The position numbers and the translations under genes were made by a program. Shown here one piece after another: positions 17,465 through 24,402 of a stretch of 34,367 nucleotides of DNA. This stretch comes from a virus. Every line of letters begins with the position of its first letter. Positions within the stretch are counted from its first letter, which is position 1. The stretch lies in IMG/VR virus record IMGVR_UViG_3300025168_000022, positions 1 through 34,367 of that record; one strand, given 5' to 3'. The notes beneath the pieces were generated by a model, which was given only the letters and a program-made list of their open reading frames with translations, did no database searches and was not told where the DNA came from.

Positions 17465-18496
17465 TCAGGTCTCCGCGTTGATGAGGACGCCGTGGCCCGA
17501 CAGGTTGCTGGTGCAGATCTGCATCCGCACAGCGATGTCGGAAGACATGGCAGCGTAGCCCGAGATGTTCTCCATGTCCGACAACTCGAACTTGGCGTCG
17601 CGGTCGAAGTACACGTTGAACAGCTGGGAGTTGAGGTAGTACATGCTCATCTTGTTCGCGCCAGCACCACCGGTGAAACCGAGGTTGGGCTCGATGAACA
17701 TGGCCGCGCCGTTGAACTCAAGCGCGAGACGCCCAGCCATGTTGCGCTGCTCGGTGGAACTGACGTACCGCTCAAGCTGCTGCAACTGGTCCTTGTACAG
17801 ACCGTAGCTGATGGGGCTGGCGAGGATAATGTCTACATCTCCCTCGGGGGCGAACTGCTGGCAGTCGATCAGCATGGCCTGCATTTTCTTCAGCCCGTTG
17901 GCTGCGAAGCTGCCGTTCTGCACCTGGTTCTGCCAGGACTTCGGGAAGCCACCCTTCGAGATGCCGCCGACGCTGTTCGTCTGAGCACCGAATGCAGCAT
18001 TGCCCTCGAACCAACCGGTGTCGCCGTTGGCGGTGCCGTCCAGACCGTTGAGGGTCTGAAGGTCGGTCAGGATGGTCGAGTTGCCGCGGATGAGCTGCTT
18101 CTCGATCTCACGCTTGAACATGCCCATCGTCTGCTTCAGCCGAGCCTCGGCGATGCGAATGACGGCGCGAGGCCCCTTGTTGGACAGCTCCTCCTTGCGA
18201 GTGATCACCACCGGTGCGACAGCGTCACACCACGAGTAGGTGGCCGTGCGCAGTGGGTCCTTCACGGCAAGGCTGACTGCCTCGTAGCCTGTCGAAAGCT
18301 GCGTGATAGAGGAGTGATCGGTGAGAATGACAGGGCTGTCGATGTACGAGCCGCCGTCGACATCTTCGACATTGCCAAGCGTCTGAATCGCGTCCAAGAG
18401 CGGGATGATCTTGAACGTGTTGTCCACGTACTTGTCCCGAAGGATTCGCAGTGTAGACGCGAGAATGTCGTTCTGTACGCCAGTAGTGGTAGGCAA
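17465..18496 (-). CDS. Major capsid protein (343 aa, TTG start)
   Basis: The main head protein, presumed to have the HK97 fold like other tailed-phage capsid proteins. The N-terminus contains TLRILRDKYVDNTFKIIPLLD, the long-helix (N-arm) type start. The middle has GDVDIILASPISYGLYKDQ, and the C-terminal part a Gly-rich loop with GFTGGAGANKMSMYYLNSQ. Length matches T7 gp10A (345 aa). It follows the scaffold gene and precedes the decoration protein, the usual head order. The reading frame starts at a TTG; no in-frame ATG occurs nearby and the first internal Met is far inside. A GAGAAG site sits four bases upstream. A TTG start for the most abundant virion protein is unusual. Confidence 0.93.
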   Translation of the reverse strand: MPTTTGVQNDILASTLRILRDKYVDNTFKIIPLLDAIQTLGNVEDVDGGSYIDSPVILTDHSSITQLSTGYEAVSLAVKDPLRTATYSWCDAVAPVVITRKEELSNKGPRAVIRIAEARLKQTMGMFKREIEKQLIRGNSTILTDLQTLNGLDGTANGDTGWFEGNAAFGAQTNSVGGISKGGFPKSWQNQVQNGSFAANGLKKMQAMLIDCQQFAPEGDVDIILASPISYGLYKDQLQQLERYVSSTEQRNMAGRLALEFNGAAMFIEPNLGFTGGAGANKMSMYYLNSQLFNVYFDRDAKFELSDMENISGYAAMSSDIAVRMQICTSNLSGHGVLINAET

Positions 18497-18606
18497 TGAA
18501 CTTCTCGAATGATGGATGCGATGAAGGGGCGTATCCGACAGACAGGCGGGGCCGTGCCGGCGACGTGTCCCGAGGGGTTCACCGGCAGTACAGCCAAACT
18601 ACCTCA
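18497..18606 (-). promoter_or_regulatory. 110-bp leader before the capsid gene, with inverted repeat
   Basis: This is the longest gap inside the late operon. It holds a 6-bp inverted repeat, TGCCGG (18555-18560) and CCGGCA (18582-18587), around a 21-base loop that can form a further small GC hairpin. No T-run and no convincing promoter is visible. It may protect or stabilise the capsid message, or contain a late promoter that I cannot recognise. Confidence 0.35.
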
Positions 18607-19497
18607 CTACGCGCGCGCTTTCAAGAGACGGTTGTAGATGTCCCATGCGTTGCCGTCGGCCATCTCAGCAGTCAACACTTGCTTGCCAGGGCGCCCCCCG
18701 CGGCCCGTAACCTTGGCAGCCCGCTGGTGGGCACGGCGGCGGACCTCGGCCCGGTCTGCTGACTCTCGCTGCTGGTGGGCCAACGCCTTGCCCTTGACCA
18801 TCCAGTACGCTGACTCCAGCTTCAGGCTTGGGTCCTTCTGAAGCGCCGCGTAAACTCCCGACTTGATCGCACTGTCGCTGACCAGGTCGGGATGCTCAGC
18901 CTTGAAGTTCTCGTACCGAGCACGCGACTCGTGCTGCTGATGCTGCTTGTGCATCGGCTCAAGCACTTGCTTCAACCGAGACGCAACCTTCGACTCGATC
19001 ACTTGCATCAGGTGGTCAGGGTTGAACGGGTCGAAGTCATCCGGCACCTTGCCGGCCTCGGCCGCCAGCTGGTCGACGATGCCGCTCTCCATGAGCGCAC
19101 GGTTCTGAGCCTCGACCTTCCGCTTCTCCGCGGCCAAGTCCTGCGACTTCCGGGTAAAAGCCTTGCGCATCTCAGCCATTGCGCGCTGCGCTTCCGGCGT
19201 TTGCTTTGAGTAGATGTTGTCCCACGACTCACCCTCACGCAAACCCTCCAACTCAGGCTTGGGAGCACGAGCCGCCGCCTCCCGACGCTCCGACGCGAGC
19301 CGCGCTTGCTTGGTCTCGTAGGCGGACAGGAGAGTGTTGACCTCTTCCTTGTACTTGTCGCCTCTTGGGTTCCGACGACCAGCATCATCGGGCGTGGCTG
19401 CCGCCACTTCGTCTTTCGCTTCCGGCGCTGGCGCGCTTTCAGCAGGAGCCGTGTCCGCCGCCGTGTCCATCGCGGGTGCTGCTGCTTGTACTTCCAT
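18607..19497 (-). CDS. Capsid scaffolding protein (296 aa)
   Basis: The assembly scaffold for the procapsid, later removed. It is highly charged and almost entirely helical. An Ala/Pro/Glu-rich disordered N-terminus (residues 1-45) is followed by long helices with many Lys/Glu/Arg/Gln residues. The basic C-terminal part ends in AWDIYNRLLKARA, suiting a short capsid-binding helix. Length is close to T7 gp9 (307 aa). It lies directly before the major capsid gene. Its ATG shares one base with the stop of the acidic protein upstream (TAATG). Composition and position together make the call secure. Confidence 0.88.
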   Translation of the reverse strand: MEVQAAAPAMDTAADTAPAESAPAPEAKDEVAAATPDDAGRRNPRGDKYKEEVNTLLSAYETKQARLASERREAAARAPKPELEGLREGESWDNIYSKQTPEAQRAMAEMRKAFTRKSQDLAAEKRKVEAQNRALMESGIVDQLAAEAGKVPDDFDPFNPDHLMQVIESKVASRLKQVLEPMHKQHQQHESRARYENFKAEHPDLVSDSAIKSGVYAALQKDPSLKLESAYWMVKGKALAHQQRESADRAEVRRRAHQRAAKVTGRGGRPGKQVLTAEMADGNAWDIYNRLLKARA

Positions 19498-19979
19498 TAC
19501 ATCCTCTCCATCATTAGGGCTTCTTCTTCAACCTGCCCGCCCGGTGCAACCGTGACGGACGCCTCGACCTCGGGGGCCGCAGTCATCATTGATGTGAACC
19601 GCTCGTCGCTCGCAAGCTGCTTGACCTGCGACGCAAGCATGGCAACGTCCCGATCGTCCTCGATGCCGTCCATGCTGAGGTCAACAGCAGCCCCAGCTTC
19701 CTCGCCCGCGTCAGCAAGCATCGCCAGCACCCGCAGAAACTCGCCCGGGAACTCCGTCACGTCCTCGGTGAACTCAGGGTAGTCCCCCTCGAAGCCCGAC
19801 GCCTCCAGAGCAGCGTTCGTCGCGTCCACAAGCGCGTTCATCGCCGTCTCGCTGAACATCCCTCGGATAGAAGGCAGCTCGGCGTCCAGCATGGACTGCA
19901 TCTCGTCGCCTGCGGCCTGCATTTCGCCAGCCATTGCGCCCATGTCGGACATTTCGTCCATTTCAGTCGGCATTGCCAT
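19497..19979 (-). CDS. Acidic protein between portal and scaffold (160 aa)
   Basis: A 160-residue, Met- and acid-rich protein of unknown family. The start reads MAMPTEMDEMSDMGAM, then helices with many Met/Glu/Asp/Ala. I chose the ATG at 19979, one base after the stop of the zinc-ribbon gene, because a GAGGTG ribosome site precedes it; an upstream extension in the same frame lies inside the neighbouring gene. Acidic helical proteins at this place in head modules can act in capsid assembly, as accessory scaffold or protease-like companions, but no protease motif is seen. The stop overlaps the scaffold ATG. Confidence 0.7.
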   Translation of the reverse strand: MAMPTEMDEMSDMGAMAGEMQAAGDEMQSMLDAELPSIRGMFSETAMNALVDATNAALEASGFEGDYPEFTEDVTEFPGEFLRVLAMLADAGEEAGAAVDLSMDGIEDDRDVAMLASQVKQLASDERFTSMMTAAPEVEASVTVAPGGQVEEEALMMERM

Positions 19980-19980
19980 C

Positions 19981-20376
19981 TCACACCTCGGGATTCGGGA
20001 AAGTCTGGGCCATTGCCATGCCCGTGCAGCCAGTATCCTCCAACACGCGCTGGTAGGTCTGGATATTCGTCTCGTGTTGGGCATGTTCGCGCGAAACGCG
20101 CCGCTGTTCGGCCTCTACCTCGCCTGGCTCGCACTCTCGGAGCCCGCGTTCGGCCATAAGTTGGTTTCTGTGGGCTCTACTGCGGTAAGTTGTGCCCAAG
20201 CCCCGGTCGTACCGTCCCTCCCACGCCGTATCACCCCACTTAAGGGCGGTCTTTGCCGGTGCGGAGACAAGCCTCGGGGCCTCACAGCCGCACGGGCATA
20301 GTTTGCGCTCCTCGTAGGAGCGCAAAACCTCGACTCGGTAGCCTGAACGGCGGCAGCTGTACTCGTACAGTGGCAT
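19981..20376 (-). CDS. FmdB-like zinc-ribbon protein (131 aa)
   Basis: The N-terminus MPLYEYSCRRSGY closely resembles the FmdB-type zinc ribbon (MP-x-YEY-x-C-x-x-CG), and a second metal knuckle, CPCGCEA, follows at residues 28-34. The expected second Cys of the first knuckle is Ser here (residue 11), so the site has Cys8 plus Cys28, Cys30 and Cys32. It may bind zinc with altered geometry. The remaining part is charged and helical. Small FmdB-like proteins are frequent in phage head modules, with unknown function. The ATG shares one base with the portal stop (TGATG), so it is translated with the portal gene. Confidence 0.75.
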   Translation of the reverse strand: MPLYEYSCRRSGYRVEVLRSYEERKLCPCGCEAPRLVSAPAKTALKWGDTAWEGRYDRGLGTTYRSRAHRNQLMAERGLRECEPGEVEAEQRRVSREHAQHETNIQTYQRVLEDTGCTGMAMAQTFPNPEV

Positions 20377-22070
20377 CAGATTACATCTCCGTCAGGAAGC
20401 ATCGCCCGAACCGACCCGGGCTGCGGAATCTCACCCACGCCGACACCCACCCCGCCTGGTGGGGGCGCTCCGGGGCCTGGTGGGGGCGGGGCAGCAGGGG
20501 CTGCAGGCTGCGGCGCCGGCAGGAAGTCCTCCGACAGCCCGTAGACGCGCACGACATTCTTCAGAATCACCTCGTTGGGCGTCCCGAGGGCCTGCAGCAC
20601 CGGAATCAGGTTCATCAGCTCCTGCTTTCGCACCGCCTCGGTCATCGGAGTCGCGCCTGAGTCCTCCGCGAAGTAGCCGAAGTCGCCCTTGAGGTCGTCG
20701 CTGGTGAGCACTTCGACCCTGTTGTTGAGCCGGATCATCTCACGATCGTCCCCCAGCAGCGTCGACAGCATGATGGCATAGGACTGGGCCACCTGAGAAA
20801 TCGCGGCATCGCGCTCTCTAGCCATCCGGCCGATCTCTGATGCCGAGTAAGCCGCCAGGGCGGTGATCTCCGTCGCCGTTGCCTTGGTCGCCTCGCCCCG
20901 AGTGAAGGGCGCCATGATGCTGCCGCGCGCAAAGTCGTCGTCGACCTGCTCGGTGTACCGCTGCAGCTCGGGGGGAACTGGATTGTGAGGCACCGGAGCA
21001 ATCATCCTGCGCAAGTCCTGCCCCTGCGACAGCTCGATCTCGATGAACTCGCCGTCCTGGCCTTGGGCGATCTTACTCATCGCCTCCGGGTCCAGCACAC
21101 CCTTCTCAACCATCCACTGCCGAGCAGCCCGCCGGATGCCGTTGGCCTGGAACGTGCGAATCGTGTTGACCTCAACCACCTGGTCGTAGACCCGGCGAAG
21201 GGCTGAGTACCCTCGAAGGGGCTCGTCGGGCTCGCGCGACATGTAGATCGGGACAATCGGGATGATCGGCCGGTCGCTTACCGTGCGAAACGGGATGCCG
21301 TCGAACTTCTCACCGACACCCTCAGCCCCGACATTCATGTCGATGCCGTCGAACAGGAACTCCTTGCCCTCGGCGTAGTCTGGAGACCACACCAGCAATC
21401 GGTCGTCGGTCAAGTCGTAGAACTCGACCACCAGCACGTAGTCGTCGACCGCCCTGGAGATGGGGTCTTCGTCTCGGCGCAAGGCCGGCGCGTCGTCGTC
21501 GTCGTCTTGGTAGTCGATGTACCGCTTGAACGTCCGCTTGGAGTAGTCTTTGTCGCCGTACCGGGCTCGCGCGTCCTCGATCGGGACGTAATACCGGTGG
21601 CCGACGTACCGCTGCGTCTGCCAACTGCCGGCCGCCTCATCCACAATCACGTCCCAAGGGCCGACAGGCGTTAGTTGCACGCGTCGCAGCGGGTCCTTTG
21701 CGCTGTTCGGACTGAGCTTGATCGCAGCCCAGGGGTAGATGAGAGACTGGCGAAGCGCGTCCTCCAGCTCGCGGCGAGCATCCAGCAGCCAAGCGTTCAC
21801 CACCTCCTGCGTCAGCTCCGGGTCGCCGTGACCTCGAAGGTCTGGCTTGAGCACCACCGCCGGGTCGCGAACGAACAACGAGGCCACGAACGACTCAATC
21901 AGCTCGTAAGCCCGCGAGGTCTCAATGAGCAGGTCCGCGTCGTAGGACATGTTCCGCTGCCAGTACCGCATCAGGTACGCGTTTCGCAGCCGGCGCATCT
22001 CCGGGCGCCGATCGCGCCAGTACGCTTCGTGGTCGGAGTAGATGCGGCGTACCATCTGGGGGGTCATCAT
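20376..22070 (-). CDS. Portal (head-tail connector) protein (564 aa)
   Basis: The dodecameric portal through which DNA is packaged and ejected. Length and order (between TerL and scaffold) agree with T7 gp8 (536 aa), and the sequence has the family pattern. The N-terminal helices contain YWRDRRPEMRRLRNAYL. The middle has a beta region with PWDVIVDEAAGSWQ and RPIIPIVPIYMS. A long helical stem follows (TATEITALAAYSASEIGRMARERDAAISQVAQSY), and the C-terminus is a Pro/Gly-rich tail with PPPPGPGAPPPGG. I chose the ATG at 22070 because it overlaps the TerL stop (ATGA) and has GGAG eight bases upstream; an ATG at 22085 would add five residues. Confidence 0.93.
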   Translation of the reverse strand: MMTPQMVRRIYSDHEAYWRDRRPEMRRLRNAYLMRYWQRNMSYDADLLIETSRAYELIESFVASLFVRDPAVVLKPDLRGHGDPELTQEVVNAWLLDARRELEDALRQSLIYPWAAIKLSPNSAKDPLRRVQLTPVGPWDVIVDEAAGSWQTQRYVGHRYYVPIEDARARYGDKDYSKRTFKRYIDYQDDDDDAPALRRDEDPISRAVDDYVLVVEFYDLTDDRLLVWSPDYAEGKEFLFDGIDMNVGAEGVGEKFDGIPFRTVSDRPIIPIVPIYMSREPDEPLRGYSALRRVYDQVVEVNTIRTFQANGIRRAARQWMVEKGVLDPEAMSKIAQGQDGEFIEIELSQGQDLRRMIAPVPHNPVPPELQRYTEQVDDDFARGSIMAPFTRGEATKATATEITALAAYSASEIGRMARERDAAISQVAQSYAIMLSTLLGDDREMIRLNNRVEVLTSDDLKGDFGYFAEDSGATPMTEAVRKQELMNLIPVLQALGTPNEVILKNVVRVYGLSEDFLPAPQPAAPAAPPPPGPGAPPPGGVGVGVGEIPQPGSVRAMLPDGDVI

Positions 22071-23611
22071 GTGCTGGTTCTCCATGGGAGCGCCTGGGAC
22101 TTGATCCGAGCGACCTTGCGCTCACGGATGAAGTCCTCCATGTAGCCCGCTTTGGAGTCGCGACGGTGCGAGAGCGGGGCACTACGGACACAACGATAGG
22201 CGAGCGCGAGGGACACGGCAAGGTCGTCGTGCAGCCCAGTGGGGGCTTGTGGCGTCACCTTCCGAACCTCCAGCCCGCGCAACTCCTGTAAGGTTGACTG
22301 GTCGAGCCTGAAGATGATCCCCGCCTTCACATGCTCCCGGAGGCACTCGAAGGCGTCGAGCTTGCTCCGCACCGTTGTGATCCAGGGCTTGCCGCGGGCA
22401 TTCTTCCACAACCGCTTGTACCTCAGCCGGTGAAGCTCGTTGAGAACGACGTAGCCATGGTTGTTTGCCTCGCACAGCACGAGCGCGCTGTTGTACCGGC
22501 GAGCGAGAATGGCGACCTTGGCAGCCCAGTCCACGGGCGACATCTGGTTGGACCGCTCCAAGTACACCGGCTGCATGTTCGTCAGCGACACGATCGAAAG
22601 CGCCGAGTAGTCCTGACCCACGCCGGCCGCGACGTCGACCCCCATGACGTACCCGCACTCATCCTGGGGCTCCTCGAACTCCCGCGCAGGAGAGTCGAAC
22701 CACACCATATCGATCTGGTCGAGGTCTCGCGGGTTGAAGTACGTCGACTCTCGAGTCAGAAACGCGTCGTCCAAGCAGCCCGGGTACTCGCGCTTGAACT
22801 TGTGCGTGCCGAGCGAGGCGACCTGCTGACGGCGCCACCACAACTGCGCGTCGTCCAGACCGTACCGCTCCGACAGATCTTCTTCTTCAAGGTTGCGCTC
22901 GAAGTCCTCGGGGATGCGCTCGTCACGGTACGGCTCGTGCTGCCACCACCAGTACGTGAACACAGTCCAGCCGTTGTCGGGAGCCCCCTCGATGAGGCGG
23001 TGGAAGTCGTCGCCTGGTGCGTTGACCGTGGACTCGATGATGAGCGGCCCGTTGCCGACCGTCGACATCGACTGCGCAAGCACCTCGCCCGCGTCCGTGT
23101 AGAACGCGAACTCCGACAAGTGCGCCCCGCTGAACTCGAACGAGCGCGTGCCGCCCCGACCGCCCGTCGTGAAGCTGGAGAAGCCGGCGAGGGTGTCGTT
23201 GAAGATCGTGTCCTCCGCACTGTCGACCGCGAGCTGGCGGTGCAGTGCCGAAGGCAGCTCGTGCAACCACCGACGATCCATCCGGCGTAGGTTCCGGGCT
23301 GACCGCTCGTGGAAGCTCAACACCGCATACGTCAGCGGGTTGGGGCTGGTGTACGACCGGTGGAACTGCCAGGCACGCACTGCCGTCGAGATGCCGACCT
23401 GCCGAGCCTTGATAACAATGACCCGGTTCGTCTCGTCCATCAGCTCCCACAACCGGCGCTGCGCAGCATTCGGCTCGAAGGGAACGAACTTCTGAAGCTG
23501 CTTGTGCTTGATGCGGAGCATCTGACAGAAGTGCGAGCGGTTGCCGAGCAGGGACGCGACATCTTCCCGAAGGTGCGCCGGGACTGTGTCGGGGACGTAG
23601 GGCTCGGTCAC
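22067..23611 (-). CDS. terL: Terminase large subunit, TerL (514 aa, GTG start)
   Basis: The DNA-packaging motor: an ATPase that translocates DNA into the capsid and a nuclease that cuts the concatemer. The ATPase domain shows a Walker A-like KARQVGIST near residues 68-76, a Walker B-like segment ending at Glu167 (HLSEFAF), and the ESTVN coupling motif near 193. The RNase H-like nuclease domain shows Asp326 (MGVDVAAG), Glu381 (LCEANNHG) and Asp462/Asp463 (LHDDLAVSLALA), the expected three acidic positions. The start is a GTG that overlaps the stop of the preceding small gene (GTGA), so it is probably translationally coupled. The tail overlaps the portal start. Confidence 0.96.
   Translation of the reverse strand: MTEPYVPDTVPAHLREDVASLLGNRSHFCQMLRIKHKQLQKFVPFEPNAAQRRLWELMDETNRVIVIKARQVGISTAVRAWQFHRSYTSPNPLTYAVLSFHERSARNLRRMDRRWLHELPSALHRQLAVDSAEDTIFNDTLAGFSSFTTGGRGGTRSFEFSGAHLSEFAFYTDAGEVLAQSMSTVGNGPLIIESTVNAPGDDFHRLIEGAPDNGWTVFTYWWWQHEPYRDERIPEDFERNLEEEDLSERYGLDDAQLWWRRQQVASLGTHKFKREYPGCLDDAFLTRESTYFNPRDLDQIDMVWFDSPAREFEEPQDECGYVMGVDVAAGVGQDYSALSIVSLTNMQPVYLERSNQMSPVDWAAKVAILARRYNSALVLCEANNHGYVVLNELHRLRYKRLWKNARGKPWITTVRSKLDAFECLREHVKAGIIFRLDQSTLQELRGLEVRKVTPQAPTGLHDDLAVSLALAYRCVRSAPLSHRRDSKAGYMEDFIRERKVARIKSQALPWRTST
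22080..22083 (-). promoter_or_regulatory. Ribosome-binding site deciding the portal start
   Basis: GGAG on the minus strand lies inside the end of TerL, spaced to suit the ATG at 22070 (8-9 bases). The earlier ATG at 22085 overlaps this site and has none of its own. Confidence 0.6.
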
Positions 23612-23832
23612 TTCTGTACGAGCTGCAACACGTTCGCAAGGTCATCGAGCTTCTGCTCGTCCACCTTGTCCTCGTCCAGACTGCCCGCTTTGCGTGCGAG
23701 GTCGAGTACCTTCCACGCTGTGGCAGTGATGGCCTGGTTGACCTTCATCGTCCCCCGGAGGGTGCGCTCGATGCAGGCGATGGCGTCGGGGGCGAGCTTG
23801 AGTAGTGCGGTGTCGATCTCTTGGGGTGACAT
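23608..23832 (-). CDS. Small protein in terminase small-subunit position (74 aa)
   Basis: The first gene of the late block, overlapping TerL by GTGA. It is 74 residues, all helical (DTALLKLAPDAIACIERTLRG, then ATAWKVLDLARKAGSL), with a helix-turn-helix-like middle and an acidic C-terminal end. TerS proteins recognise pac or cos DNA and usually lie directly before TerL. The place suits that, but 74 residues is short, as most TerS proteins have 100-200, so it could be only the DNA-binding part or a different regulator. The ATG has a GGAGG site four bases upstream. Confidence 0.6.
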   Translation of the reverse strand: MSPQEIDTALLKLAPDAIACIERTLRGTMKVNQAITATAWKVLDLARKAGSLDEDKVDEQKLDDLANVLQLVQK

Positions 23833-23996
23833 GTGGCCTCCAACTTATTTGTAACACACGCGCACTTGGATTGGGCTCCCAAGGGGTGGTAGCGAGGGAC
23901 CCGGCATCCGGGGGGTCCCCCCTCCTGGGTCGCACCCGCACCCGCGCCTGCACGCACGCGCCCGCGCACCCACCCGCGTAACGCGCGCCCGCGTAG

Positions 23997-24013
23997 GCAC
24001 GTGATTGACGTGC
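23997..24013. promoter_or_regulatory. Inverted repeat GCACGT-5-ACGTGC
   Basis: Perfect 6-bp arms separated by GATTG, directly left of the large double hairpin. The spacing and symmetry suit an operator for a dimeric regulator, for example one of the phage-encoded HTH or ribbon-helix-helix proteins, but no binding data can be read from sequence. Confidence 0.45.
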
Positions 24014-24017
24014 TGGC

Positions 24018-24074
24018 GCACCTTCTCGCTACGGGTGCAGGGTCTACGGGCTACCCTGCACCTTGAGAAGGTGC
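24018..24074. repeat. Double-arm inverted repeat (57-bp potential cruciform)
   Basis: The outer arms GCACCTTCTC (24018-24027) and GAGAAGGTGC (24065-24074) are perfectly complementary over 10 bp. The inner arms GGTGCAGGGT (24034-24043) and ACCCTGCACC (24053-24062) are also perfect over 10 bp, with a 9-base loop. Small asymmetric internal loops of 6 and 2 bases separate the two stems. The inner arm carries the GGGTGCAGGGT element that recurs to the right. It could be an origin hairpin, a cruciform, or an RNA structure; there is no T-run, so a terminator is unlikely. Confidence 0.85.
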
Positions 24075-24127
24075 TGGTCATGGGGCTTCTCCCCTTTCGG
24101 GTGCAGGGTGCAGGGTACATTAGATAT

Positions 24128-24144
24128 TAGTGGAGTAATCACTA
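24128..24144. promoter_or_regulatory. Operator-like palindrome TAGTG-7-CACTA
   Basis: Perfect 5-bp arms with a 7-base spacer in the AT-rich pocket (TACATTAGATATTAG lies just left). Five bases separate it from the second palindrome. The location between two repeat blocks suggests a regulator site close to a promoter. Confidence 0.4.
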
Positions 24145-24148
24145 CACA

Positions 24149-24167
24149 GAATGAATGGCATTCATTC
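24149..24167. promoter_or_regulatory. 19-bp perfect palindrome, operator-like
   Basis: GAATGAATG, a central G, and CATTCATTC are perfectly symmetric with 9-bp arms. Such compact AT-leaning palindromes are typical of operators bound by small dimeric repressors. The phage encodes an HTH protein (30547) and a ribbon-helix-helix candidate (26961) that could bind it. It lies about 235 bp before the first early ATG. Confidence 0.55.
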
Positions 24168-24225
24168 CGAGAGGTGAAGGGGGCGAAAAGTCCAAGGCAC
24201 CCCGCACCCTGCACCCACCTGGTTC

Positions 24226-24246
24226 ACCTACTGACGGGTAGGTTTT
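24226..24246 (+). terminator. Short hairpin with T-run in the early leader (attenuator-like)
   Basis: ACCTAC (24226-24231) pairs with GTAGGT (24238-24243) around a 6-base loop, and the stem runs directly into TTTT (24243-24246). It would lie in the 5' leader of the early transcript if transcription starts at the AT-rich pocket. The stem is short, so only partial termination or attenuation is expected. Confidence 0.35.
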
Positions 24247-24392
24247 GGCGAGAAGCACGACCAGCACGGGCGAGCAGGACACCCACCCCAAACAGTCTCA
24301 GAAAAACCTTCCCACCACCCAGCGGTACATGCTACACCACTGGTGCCAGCCGTACCAACCGACCCAACGGCACCCAGCGACCCAGCCAACCC

Positions 24393-24399
24393 AGGACAC
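24393..24399 (+). promoter_or_regulatory. AGGACAC ribosome-binding site
   Basis: AGGACAC followed by ACA and the ATG at 24403. This is the first of six identical sites that precede the early genes lacking start/stop overlap. It decides the start of the 85-aa gene against an upstream GTG/ATG option. Confidence 0.7.
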
Positions 24400-24402
24400 A
24401 CA

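Larger units (their letters stand above)
24033..24216. repeat. Cluster of GGGTGCAGGGT elements in both orientations
   Basis: Copies by reading: 24033-24043 (+), 24053-24063 (-, one mismatch), 24099-24109 (+), 24106-24116 (+, overlapping the previous one), 24199-24209 (-, one mismatch) and 24206-24216 (-). The paired blocks 24099-24116 and 24199-24216 form an 18-bp inverted repeat with one mismatch across about 80 bp. Repeated short elements in direct and inverted arrangement near replication genes resemble iterons or binding sites of an initiator. Here they flank the only AT-rich pocket of the region. Confidence 0.75.
23833..24402. other. 570-bp divergent intergenic region, likely control region and origin
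   Basis: No convincing gene lies here. From left to right it has an extremely GC-rich stretch with G/C inverted repeats (GGGACC at 23896-23901 with GGTCCC at 23914-23919) and a CG-dense segment at about 23930-23995. Then come an inverted repeat at 23997-24013, the double hairpin and 11-bp repeats (24018-24216), two palindromes around an AT-rich pocket, a hairpin with T-run, and a C/A-rich leader before the first early gene. Since the two gene blocks diverge from it, promoters for both must start here or nearby. I cannot identify -35/-10 pairs with confidence; the minus-strand TTACAAAT near 23850 and TAATAT near 24129 are weak candidates. Confidence 0.8.

Noticed and set aside
15593-18499. 968-codon open frame on the plus strand opposite the capsid and tail tubular genes
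   Set aside because: It is antisense to three secure structural genes, its product is His/Val/Arg/Leu-rich without recognisable domains, and such long antisense frames are common in GC-rich DNA when the sense strand rarely uses codons that create stops on the other strand.
24018-24074. Reading the double hairpin as a rho-independent terminator
   Set aside because: Neither strand has a T-run after the stem, it is far from the ends of both gene blocks, and the inner arm is repeated elsewhere as a separate element.
24018-24216. CRISPR-like array
   Set aside because: The repeats are 11 bp, partly overlapping and in both orientations, with no regular spacers.
24229-24260. A third hammerhead (CTGACGG near a hairpin)
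   Set aside because: The core base after CTGAC is G-G rather than G-A, and there is no GAA segment or stem III and cleavage site in register.
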